Shown here: positions 5,898-11,522 of the stretch, one piece after another
Numbering within the stretch: position 1 is the stretch's first letter
Layout: every line of letters begins with the position of its first letter
NCBI GenBank assembly: GCA_022736495.1
Contig: DZCR01000107.1
Location: forward strand, 1-11,522
From: Desulfobacca acetoxidans
GTDB lineage: Bacteria > Desulfobacterota > Desulfobaccia > Desulfobaccales > 0-14-0-80-60-11
Direction: 5' to 3'
Length of the DNA stretch: 11,522 nucleotides
The notes under the pieces: generated by a model
The model's database searches: none
What the model was told of the DNA's origin: nothing
The model's input: only the letters and a program-made list of their open reading frames with translations
Made by a program: the position numbers and the translations under genes

Positions 5898-5925
5898 TTG
5901 TGTTATGGTGAGTTGGGCTGATAAT
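5898..5925 (+). promoter_or_regulatory. Candidate promoter for the pseudokinase-purC unit
   Basis: TTGTGT (5898-5903), a 16-base spacer and GATAAT (5920-5925; 5 of 6 consensus) lie in the 229-base divergent intergenic region. The predicted start near 5932 gives a leader of about 28 nt. The -35 is poor. I see no convincing promoter for the opposite gene here. Confidence 0.35.
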
Positions 5926-5959
5926 CAGGCCGATTTCCACAGCCAAGGTAGGCCTCCAG

Positions 5960-7495
5960 ATGACCCACAACCGTCCGGATCTTAGTGAGACCCACGAGTT
6001 GATCGGGCAAAGATACCTGATCGTGCGCCAACTCCGGGAAGAACCCTGGGGAGGGGTGTGGCTGGCCCAGGACAATCTTCTGAGGACCGAGGTTGGCCTC
6101 AAACTCCTGCCTCGGGACGATCCGGAGTGGGCCGCGGCCCGGGATATGTTTGAAAACGAGGCCATCCTGGGTCTCAAGCTGCGTCATCCCCAGATCCTGG
6201 GGGTCTTCCATATAGACAAGGCCGAAAAATTTCTCTACCTGGTGGAAGAACCCTTCGCCGGCGTCAGCCTCATGACCCAATTAAGCCGGCAAAAACGGTG
6301 CACTATGCCGCAAGCTCTGGACCTGCTGGAGCGACTGGGGCAAGCCCTGGCCTTTGCCCACCAGCAGGGAGAGGTGCATCAATCCCTCAGCCCCCGCGCT
6401 ATCCTCCTGCAGGATGACGACCTGCGTCTCGCCAATTTCGCCTTCGCCCCGACCTATGACGATCAGCCCCTGCATTTGGAGCTCAAGGCCTACGCGCCAC
6501 CTGAAGTAATCCACGGGGATCGTCTCACTCCGGCAGGCAACGTGTTTTCCTTGGGGGTCCTGGGCTTCCGGCTGGTGGCCGGAAGTCTGCCGTATCCCCT
6601 GACCTTTGACGAGCCCTTTCCCTACCGGTTGGAATACCCCCCGGCGGACCTGGAGGAAATTCCCGTACCCTTGCAGAACGTGCTGTTGCGCTGCCTGTCG
6701 GAGGACCCCGAGGAGCGGCTGCCCCATGCCGGCGCCTTTGTCAGCCAATTGCGCCAGGCCCGCGAAATGATACACGGGGTCTCTAAGGAACCCTACGCAT
6801 CCGCACGGCTGGAGAGATCCCGGGCCAAATGGACCCCGCTCACTCAGGCCGGACCTCTCCTGAAAAAGGTTTGGGAGGAGAATAAGCCTCGGGCGCAAAA
6901 AGCCAGGGAAGCTGCCCTGACCCACTGGAACACCCTCAAGCAGGCGCCCCGGCGCCTTTGGTGGGGGATGGGCCTGGCCGTGCTGATTATCGCCCTTATT
7001 ATCGGCGGGTTCAATCTGGGCCCCCGACCCGCATCCCGGCCTCAACCTGCCCAGCTGGCGGCGCCGTTGAGTTTGCCTCCCATGGGGGGCGGGCCACCCT
7101 TGCTGGAGATAGGTGCGGTCGGGGCTCCTCGGGAGCCGGTCCCACCTGCCAGACTGGCAGCCGGGCCCACCACGGCACCGGTGCAGGCTGCGCCGGGAGA
7201 AGCCCCGCAGGCTAAAGAAGAGCGCTACCTCCTGGTAGTGGCAACCTTCGCCAACCTGAAGCAGGCCGAGACCTTGCAGCAACGGCTCCGGGCCAAAAAA
7301 ATTCATGCCATTATCGTCAAGCGGAAGGCCGGGGACAAAACTATGTACCTGGTCCAGGTGGGTCCCGTTACCGGCGCCAAGGCCGCCGAAGACACGACCG
7401 GCCGCATTAAAACCCAGGAAAAGCTCACCCCGAAAGTCGTGAAACTGTCGCCCCGAACCGGCGGCGCCAACCAGGTGAGGAGGCCATCTCGATGA
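5960..7495 (+). CDS. Membrane-spanning serine/threonine pseudokinase with C-terminal SPOR domain
   Basis: The product is 511 residues. A Hanks-type kinase fold covers about 18-268: K48 in VGLK, the alpha-C Glu E67, and an APE-like PPE at 180-182 are kept. However, the catalytic loop reads HQSLSPRAI (140-148) in place of HRDLKPxN, the DFG position reads NFA (159-161), and the alpha-F Asp position is N194. The glycine loop is also lost (REEPWGG). The proton acceptor, the metal-binding Asn and the DFG Asp are therefore all missing, so phosphotransfer is very unlikely. A basic, helical juxtamembrane segment (about 283-332) leads into one TM helix (about 333-353), then a Pro/Ala/Gly-rich linker (355-418) and a SPOR domain (about 421-497). 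SPOR domains bind denuded septal peptidoglycan. AAGGTAGG lies 7 nt before the ATG. Its stop overlaps the purC start by 4 bases. Confidence 0.85.
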   Translation: MTHNRPDLSETHELIGQRYLIVRQLREEPWGGVWLAQDNLLRTEVGLKLLPRDDPEWAAARDMFENEAILGLKLRHPQILGVFHIDKAEKFLYLVEEPFAGVSLMTQLSRQKRCTMPQALDLLERLGQALAFAHQQGEVHQSLSPRAILLQDDDLRLANFAFAPTYDDQPLHLELKAYAPPEVIHGDRLTPAGNVFSLGVLGFRLVAGSLPYPLTFDEPFPYRLEYPPADLEEIPVPLQNVLLRCLSEDPEERLPHAGAFVSQLRQAREMIHGVSKEPYASARLERSRAKWTPLTQAGPLLKKVWEENKPRAQKAREAALTHWNTLKQAPRRLWWGMGLAVLIIALIIGGFNLGPRPASRPQPAQLAAPLSLPPMGGGPPLLEIGAVGAPREPVPPARLAAGPTTAPVQAAPGEAPQAKEERYLLVVATFANLKQAETLQQRLRAKKIHAIIVKRKAGDKTMYLVQVGPVTGAKAAEDTTGRIKTQEKLTPKVVKLSPRTGGANQVRRPSR

Positions 7496-8391
7496 ATCCC
7501 CCGGTCATGACCACGGCGTTCGCCGGCTTGGGTCCCCGGCACCAGGGCAAAGTCCGAGACATTTATGACCTGGGTGACACCCTGCTCCTGGTGGCCACAG
7601 ACCGCATGTCCGCCTTCGATGTGGTCATGAACGAGCCCATCCCCGATAAAGGCCGCATTCTGACGCAGTTGTCCGCCTTCTGGTTCCGGCTCCTTTCAGA
7701 CCTGACCCCCAATCACCTGATTAGTCTTGAGGTGGCGGACTTCCCTCCCGCCTGCCAGCCCTTTCGGGATATTATGCAGGGCCGCACCATGTTGGTGCGC
7801 AAATGCCGGCCCCTGCCGGTGGAGTGTATCGTTCGAGGTTACCTGTCCGGTTCCGGCTGGGCGGAGTATCAGCAAACCGGGGCCATCGGCGGTTTGGCCT
7901 TGCCCGCCGGGCTGGTGGAGTCCCAGAAGCTGCCGGAGCCCATTTTCACTCCCTCCACCAAGGCCGAGCTGGGGACCCATGACGAAAATATCTCTTTTGC
8001 CACCATGGCCGATAAGATCGGCGCCCAGCTGGCGGCGCAGGTTAGGCATCTGAGCCTGGGCATCTACCGCCGGGCTCTGGAGTGGGCCGAACCACGGGGC
8101 ATCATTATTGCCGACACCAAGTTCGAGTTTGGCCTGGTGGATGGCTCTGCAAACAAACTGCTGCTCATCGACGAAGTCCTGACCCCCGACTCGTCCCGGT
8201 TCTGGCCCCAGGAGGACTATAAGCCCGGGGGACCCCAAAAGAGTTACGACAAGCAATACCTCCGGGACTATTTGGAATCTCTGGGCTGGAACAAGAAACC
8301 CCCGCCGCCCCCGCTGCCCGCGGACGTAATCGCCAATACCCGAACCCGGTATATACAGGCATTGAAAACCCTTACCGGCGAAGAGTTATAG
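7492..8391 (+). CDS. purC: Phosphoribosylaminoimidazole-succinocarboxamide synthase (SAICAR synthetase)
   Basis: The product is 299 residues. It joins CAIR and aspartate with ATP to give SAICAR, step 8 of de novo purine synthesis, in the cytoplasm. Seen directly are the N-terminal GKVRDIYD, the nucleotide-binding [12 protein letters not shown], the signature [16 protein letters not shown] (108-123), the [14 protein letters not shown] segment (155-168), [11 protein letters not shown] (204-214) and [14 protein letters not shown] (225-238). The length is that of the longer class of PurC (about 290-300 residues). The ATG lies within ATGA, overlapping the pseudokinase stop, with a GAGGAGG ribosome-binding site inside the upstream gene, so the two are translationally coupled. 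No other purine gene is nearby. The gene ends before a strong terminator. Confidence 0.95.
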   Translation: MNPPVMTTAFAGLGPRHQGKVRDIYDLGDTLLLVATDRMSAFDVVMNEPIPDKGRILTQLSAFWFRLLSDLTPNHLISLEVADFPPACQPFRDIMQGRTMLVRKCRPLPVECIVRGYLSGSGWAEYQQTGAIGGLALPAGLVESQKLPEPIFTPSTKAELGTHDENISFATMADKIGAQLAAQVRHLSLGIYRRALEWAEPRGIIIADTKFEFGLVDGSANKLLLIDEVLTPDSSRFWPQEDYKPGGPQKSYDKQYLRDYLESLGWNKKPPPPPLPADVIANTRTRYIQALKTLTGEEL

Positions 8392-8430
8392 CGATCGCCA
8401 AAAGTTTTTTGGGGATTGATTTTTAAATTG

Positions 8431-8465
8431 TGAGGGCACCGTGGGCTGTGCCCTCAAATCTTTTT
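8431..8465 (+). terminator. Intrinsic terminator between convergent purC and DUF2207 gene
   Basis: A 9-bp perfect stem, TGAGGGCAC (8431-8439) with GTGCCCTCA (8448-8456), has an 8-nt loop and is followed by a T-rich run ending TTTTT (8461-8465). It lies 40 bases after the purC stop. Read from the other strand the hairpin follows the DUF2207 stop (8469), but the T-run is weak there, so it may serve both genes unequally. Confidence 0.8.
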
Positions 8466-8468
8466 AAC

Positions 8469-10388
8469 CTACCAGCCACTCCCGCCACCGCCTCCGCCGC
8501 CCCCGCCGGAGGACCCGCCCCCGCCACTTCCCGAAGACGACCCCGGGGCAGTAGAAGAGGAGGAAACGGCGCTGGCAAAGGTACTGCCCAGGCTGTCGGA
8601 AAATCGGGAGGTGTTGAAGCGGTCCCAGGAACTGCCGGAATACCAGAGGGGGGCGTAGGCCTGCGCCTCGGTCCCGGCCCGGGCCAGCACTTCGGAGAAC
8701 TGCTCGCTCCAGGCATTTTCCACATCCAGGGCCAGGGCGTAGGGCAGGTATTTCTCGAAGAGTGCCGGGGTCTTTTCCGGGGGATTAAGGAGGTTGAGGC
8801 GGTCTTTTTCCGCGACCGAGAGATAGAGCTTGAAACCCTCGATCTTGTCCATAACCTTGCGGCCCGCCAGGGTGGGGGCCTTGAGCAGATGGTAGAACAG
8901 GGCGTTCAGGAAGGCCATAGCAACCAAGGTTACCGTGGCGAAAACCGACTCGGCCTCAGTCAAAAAATAAGCCCCAAAGATCGTGCCCGACAAAAACGGC
9001 AGGGCAAACAGGCTGGCTCCAAATGCCCCGACGAGTTTGCCGAAGCTGAAGCTAGCTCGCAGAGCCTGCCATTTCCGGTAAGCCATAAACGCCAGGAAAA
9101 AAGAAGCTACCGTCCACATGACGAGCCACAAGGATCCGAACGCGGCTCCGGCCTTATCCCGTGCGGTGAGGATGACAAAGCCCACTCCCATTAAAGTGAT
9201 AGCAACTCCGGGCGCCAGGTAGCCTGAATTGGTGACAAAATAAAGCTTTTCCAATTCCCTTTGCAGATTTCTTTTCAGCGCCTCAATGGCAGCCTTAATC
9301 CTGGTGTGGTTCTTGTTCTCAAGTTTGATGGACGGGCCACCGGCGAAGAGCCGGGCGGCAATGAGTTCTTCACCCCGGGACAGGGCTGGTTTGGCGCCGT
9401 CCCGGCGTACCAGGGTATAATCACCGTCGTCCTCTTGGATGAGCACCGCCCCTTTGACCGCCATGTCCACCACCGCAGCGGCAAAGGCCTTGTCATCAAA
9501 ACCCATGTGGCTGAGATAGCGCACTCCCGCAGGAGAAAACCCTGAGGGCGGCCCGTAGAGCGGGATGATGGTGCCGGTGGCCGGGTCTCGGCCCACCCGA
9601 TACCAGACCCGGAGATAGTATCCCAGAAGCACGAGCAGCCAAAGGAAGCTCAAGGCCAAGGCTATATTGTCCCGGAGAAAGAAGCCCATTCGTTCCTGGC
9701 CGGAGGGCTCGTGCACGATGCCCTTGGGAAAGGCAACCGCTATGGTGAGGCCCTCTTTGGGCGCCAACCCCCGGGTGGTCTTGAACGCGATGTCGTGCTC
9801 TCCCTGCTGCACCGTCACATCGTGCCCCCGGTCCCCTTGATAACCGGTGTAGGCGGCATAGCGAAGAATTTTGGCTTTGGGCGGCAGCTCGATGCTGGCC
9901 TCCGCCTTGTCGATGGGGAAGGTCCAGCCGTTGCCGGTGACGTTCCAGTACAGTTCGTCAAAGTCCTTGAAAAACCCAAGCTCCCGGTCGGCCCGGTACT
10001 GGATAGTGTACGTGTAGACCCCGGGATTGAGAAACACGTCTTTTTGACCGATAAAAATCTTGACGCCGTTGCTCACCTTCTGGATATGGTAGGGCTCGGG
10101 CCGGCCATCCCGGAAGACCTCAGCCACGGCAAAGCCCACCGTGATAGTGTGGCCCAGGCGGTCCCGGTAGGTGGTGGGAAACTCCCGGATGATGCCCCGC
10201 TTGATCTCCTGGCCGGTGGCCTGGACCGTGATATTCTCGGTGACACTTAAGGAGGCGTCGGGATTCACCACGATAAGGCTCTGAAAATTAAGGATTCTTT
10301 CGGATTGAGCCGCGGCTGGGACGACTCCGGGCAGGAGCCCCAAGACCAAGACAGCCGCCAAGGTGAGGATCAATACGCCGCGCGTCAT
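8469..10388 (-). CDS. DUF2207 domain membrane protein with poly-glycine C-terminus
   Basis: The product is 639 residues. A signal peptide covers 1-27 (cleavage likely after PAAA). A large extracytoplasmic DUF2207 region (about 29-225) contains [11 protein letters not shown] and [12 protein letters not shown] first TM helix (about 240-260) leads into a cytoplasmic stretch with VWYRVGRDP, the usual DUF2207 landmark. Further hydrophobic segments lie at about 390-408, 417-437, 452-475 and 480-500. The last 30 residues are Ser/Gly-rich and end in a run of nine Gly then SGW. Proteins of this type are frequently encoded next to LemA; a role in the envelope is assumed but not established. The ATG at 10386-10388 has only a weak upstream GGAC. 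The gene lies 112 bases downstream of lemA on the same strand, so cotranscription is likely. Confidence 0.9.
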   Translation of the reverse strand: MTRGVLILTLAAVLVLGLLPGVVPAAAQSERILNFQSLIVVNPDASLSVTENITVQATGQEIKRGIIREFPTTYRDRLGHTITVGFAVAEVFRDGRPEPYHIQKVSNGVKIFIGQKDVFLNPGVYTYTIQYRADRELGFFKDFDELYWNVTGNGWTFPIDKAEASIELPPKAKILRYAAYTGYQGDRGHDVTVQQGEHDIAFKTTRGLAPKEGLTIAVAFPKGIVHEPSGQERMGFFLRDNIALALSFLWLLVLLGYYLRVWYRVGRDPATGTIIPLYGPPSGFSPAGVRYLSHMGFDDKAFAAAVVDMAVKGAVLIQEDDGDYTLVRRDGAKPALSRGEELIAARLFAGGPSIKLENKNHTRIKAAIEALKRNLQRELEKLYFVTNSGYLAPGVAITLMGVGFVILTARDKAGAAFGSLWLVMWTVASFFLAFMAYRKWQALRASFSFGKLVGAFGASLFALPFLSGTIFGAYFLTEAESVFATVTLVAMAFLNALFYHLLKAPTLAGRKVMDKIEGFKLYLSVAEKDRLNLLNPPEKTPALFEKYLPYALALDVENAWSEQFSEVLARAGTEAQAYAPLWYSGSSWDRFNTSRFSDSLGSTFASAVSSSSTAPGSSSGSGGGGSSGGGGGGGGGSGW

Positions 10389-10435
10389 AATTGCTTATTC
10401 GTCCAAATAGAGGAACAACTTTAGAGAAATTTCAT

Positions 10436-10480
10436 CTTTTTCTCTCTCCCGACGGAGGAGAATTAGGGGGAGGGAAAAAG
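10436..10480. repeat. Large inverted repeat between lemA and the DUF2207 gene
   Basis: CTTTTTCTCTCTCCC (10436-10450) faces GGGGGAGGGAAAAAG (10466-10480) across a 15-nt loop. Thirteen of 15 pairs are Watson-Crick and the other two are G-U in plus-strand RNA, but A-C mismatches in minus-strand RNA, which is the sense of the flanking genes. It resembles dispersed CCCTCTCCC/GGGAGAGGG repeat units common in proteobacteria. Confidence 0.55.
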
Positions 10481-10500
10481 GTACCTTGTACCGCTGCCAT

Positions 10501-11055
10501 TCAGGGGAAAGAGACCTTGGGCACGGCGCGGTCAGCGGCGTCGGCGATTTCAAAATATTCCACCGGCGCGAAGTGAAAAGCCCCCGCGATCACGTTGCTG
10601 GGAAACGACTGGATCAGAATGTTGAAGTTCCGGGCTGCACCGTTGTAATAGCGCCGGGATAGCTGGATCTGGTCTTCGATGTCGGCCAGGGACTGCTGCA
10701 ACTGGATAAAATTTTGCGAGGCCTTGAGGTCGGGATAATTTTCGGCCACCGCAAAAAGGTTCCCCAAGGCCGCGCCCAGGGCCCCTTCCGCCCGGGCCTT
10801 ATCGCCTACGCCCTGGGCCGCCAGGCTCTTGGTGCGCAGTTCCGTCACCTGGTCCAGGACGCCCAGCTCGTGACCCATGTAGCCTTTGACCGATTCGATC
10901 AAGTTGGGGATAAGGTCAGCCCGGCGCTTGAGCTGCACGTCGATGCCGCTCCAGCCCTCGGCCACCATGTTCTTGTTGGTTACCAGCCGGTTGTAAATCG
11001 TCACGGCCCCGATTAACAGGAGCACCACCACGCCCAGAAGCATATATCCGGTCAT
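10501..11055 (-). CDS. lemA: LemA family membrane protein
   Basis: The product is 184 residues. A single N-terminal TM helix (about 5-20) is followed by the LemA signature YNRLVTNKNMVAEGWSGIDV (21-40) and QLKRRADLIPNLIESVKGY, then long amphipathic helices and the usual late motif YYNGAARNFN (136-145), with FPSNVIA and a FAPVEYFE-type ending. Length matches the family (about 180-200). The protein is expected to be an inner-membrane protein with the helical bundle outside; its biochemical role is unknown. The ATG at 11053-11055 has GAGG at about 8 nt. It is followed by the DUF2207 gene, a conserved pairing. Upstream sequence is occupied by a toxin-gene remnant and IS debris, so the native promoter may have been disturbed. 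Confidence 0.93.
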   Translation of the reverse strand: MTGYMLLGVVVLLLIGAVTIYNRLVTNKNMVAEGWSGIDVQLKRRADLIPNLIESVKGYMGHELGVLDQVTELRTKSLAAQGVGDKARAEGALGAALGNLFAVAENYPDLKASQNFIQLQQSLADIEDQIQLSRRYYNGAARNFNILIQSFPSNVIAGAFHFAPVEYFEIADAADRAVPKVSFP

Positions 11056-11081
11056 AACTTAGCCTCAGTCAGATTTTCGTA

Positions 11082-11165
11082 TTAACGGTAAATATCTCGC
11101 CGGTGGCCGATGTGCAGAACTAATACCTCATGTTTCGCATCAAGTAATGGTGCATAATTACTTAA
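11082..11165 (-). pseudogene. C-terminal remnant of a RelE/ParE-type toxin gene
   Basis: On the minus strand 27 codons and a TAA (11082-11084) read without interruption and end in VLVLHIGHRRDIYR. The string HIGHRR(D/E)(I/V)YR is the standard C-terminus of RelE-family mRNA interferases, preceded here by a segment in the position of the family's central beta strands. A TAA in the same frame lies directly upstream (11166-11168), no start is available, and the N-terminal two thirds are absent. It lies only 26 bases upstream of the lemA start. The break coincides with the beginning of the IS-like sequence to the right, so insertion of that element may have cut the gene. No antitoxin gene is visible. 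Confidence 0.6.
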
Positions 11166-11199
11166 TTATTGCTTTAAAATTAGTCAATAACCTGGGCAA

Positions 11200-11261
11200 G
11201 GCTCCAGATTTGTGGTAAGGTAAGAGTTTGAAATCACTACCGATACCACAAAAAAGGAGCC
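11200..11261. repeat. 18-bp inverted repeat whose right arm contains the transposase ribosome-binding site
   Basis: GGCTCCAGATTTGTGGTA (11200-11217) faces TACCACAAAAAAGGAGCC (11244-11261); 15 of 18 positions pair and the 3 mismatches lie together. The loop is 26 nt and contains a further GGTA/TACC pair. The ribosome-binding site GGAG (11256-11259) is inside the right arm, 7 bases before the TTG start at 11267. Confidence 0.65.
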
Positions 11262-11266
11262 TCCCT

Positions 11267-11518
11267 TTGCATAACAGAAAGATCGCTCGTTTTCAAGGGC
11301 AAATCGAAACCGTGCTGCAAAAGTTCCGGGCCGATCTGGAACTGAGGCTCAAGAAATTGTTTGCCGTGCTGCACGTCAAATCGCATCTCACCGGCGCCGG
11401 TATCTGTAAACGGGAAGGCTGTCCCCCGATACCCCGGCCAAGGAGGCGATTCACAAGGGTACTAATCGCACTAAAAAGCCTAAAAATTATTTCAAAACCC
11501 GTTATAATCAACCCATGA
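11267..11518 (+). pseudogene. 5' fragment of an IS4-like transposase gene, apparently disrupted
   Basis: Translation from TTG 11267 (GGAG 7 nt upstream) begins HNRKIARFQGQIETVLQKF and continues through LRLKKLFAVLHVKSHLTGAG to KREGCPP (ending at 11428). This resembles, from memory, the N-terminal helical region of IS4-type DDE transposases. After that, the expected hydrophobic segment is replaced by an Arg-rich, then Lys/Ile-rich, sequence with no transposase character, and the frame stops at 11516-11518. No DDE residues are present in the window. An internal deletion or frameshift near 11429 is the likely cause. An alternative in-frame ATG exists at 11228, inside the inverted repeat, but it adds residues that do not look native. 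Confidence 0.55.
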
Positions 11519-11522
11519 AGAT
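11410..11522 (+). other. Open frame running off the right edge after the transposase break
   Basis: A second plus-strand frame opens after a TAA at 11407-11409 and stays open to the window end. It is hydrophilic (KEAIHKGTNRTKKPKN, later YFKTRYNQPMK). It could be the displaced continuation of a disrupted gene or the start of the next one (ATG at 11515-11517). No ribosome-binding site is seen for that ATG, so I do not call a CDS. Confidence 0.25.

Noticed and set aside
6281..7306. 341-codon minus-strand open frame opposite the pseudokinase gene
   Set aside because: Shadow frame in GC-rich DNA; the plus strand has kinase, TM and SPOR features and a proper ribosome-binding site.
7696..8256. 186-codon minus-strand open frame opposite purC
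   Set aside because: purC on the plus strand is unambiguous; the opposite frame has no domain character.
11503..11508. TATAAT as a promoter for a gene starting at ATG 11515
   Set aside because: No -35 at a proper distance, and the ATG would be at or before the transcription start; too close to the edge to judge.

Overview
The window looks like chromosomal DNA of a GC-rich, probably anaerobic bacterium of the former Deltaproteobacteria (Desulfobacterota). This is an inference from gene content: a small tetraheme c3/c7-type cytochrome, a 2TM-RCK potassium channel, a HAD-IB phosphatase beside a CDP-alcohol phosphatidyltransferase, and a LemA/DUF2207 pair. No rRNA, tRNA or CRISPR array is visible, and no gene fixes the species.

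Layout from left to right. (1) 1-145: the last codons of a plus-strand gene followed by a strong intrinsic terminator. (2) About 285-1380: a visibly AT-rich island with two minus-strand orphan genes for small membrane-associated proteins, bounded on the right by two interlocked palindromes (1403-1453). (3) 1479-3142: a minus-strand pair encoding a 2TM-RCK K+ channel and a free-standing cyclic-nucleotide-binding protein, with stop and start overlapping by one base. (4) 3226-4223: a compact minus-strand operon (coiled-coil protein, QueD-like enzyme, tetraheme cytochrome) with a recognisable sigma70-type promoter at 4247-4275 that holds a palindrome, and an intrinsic terminator at 3186-3209. (5) 4449-5730: a minus-strand pair, CDP-alcohol phosphatidyltransferase then HAD-IB phosphatase, which could supply consecutive steps of phosphatidylglycerol synthesis. 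(6) 5960-8391: a divergent plus-strand pair, a membrane-spanning pseudokinase with a periplasmic SPOR domain, overlapping purC by 4 bases and ending at a clear terminator (8431-8465). (7) 8469-11055: minus-strand lemA then a DUF2207 gene with a poly-glycine tail, separated by a large inverted repeat. (8) 11082-11522: debris, namely the C-terminal 27 codons of a RelE/ParE-type toxin, then the left part of an IS4-like transposase gene whose ribosome-binding site sits in an inverted repeat, and whose coding sequence appears to break off after about 54 codons.

Most genes are housekeeping or envelope functions. The parts most worth a second look are the pseudokinase-SPOR fusion, the split channel/cyclic-nucleotide sensor pair, the interlocked palindromes whose loops are complementary, the palindrome inside the operon promoter, and the toxin/IS junction at the right edge.
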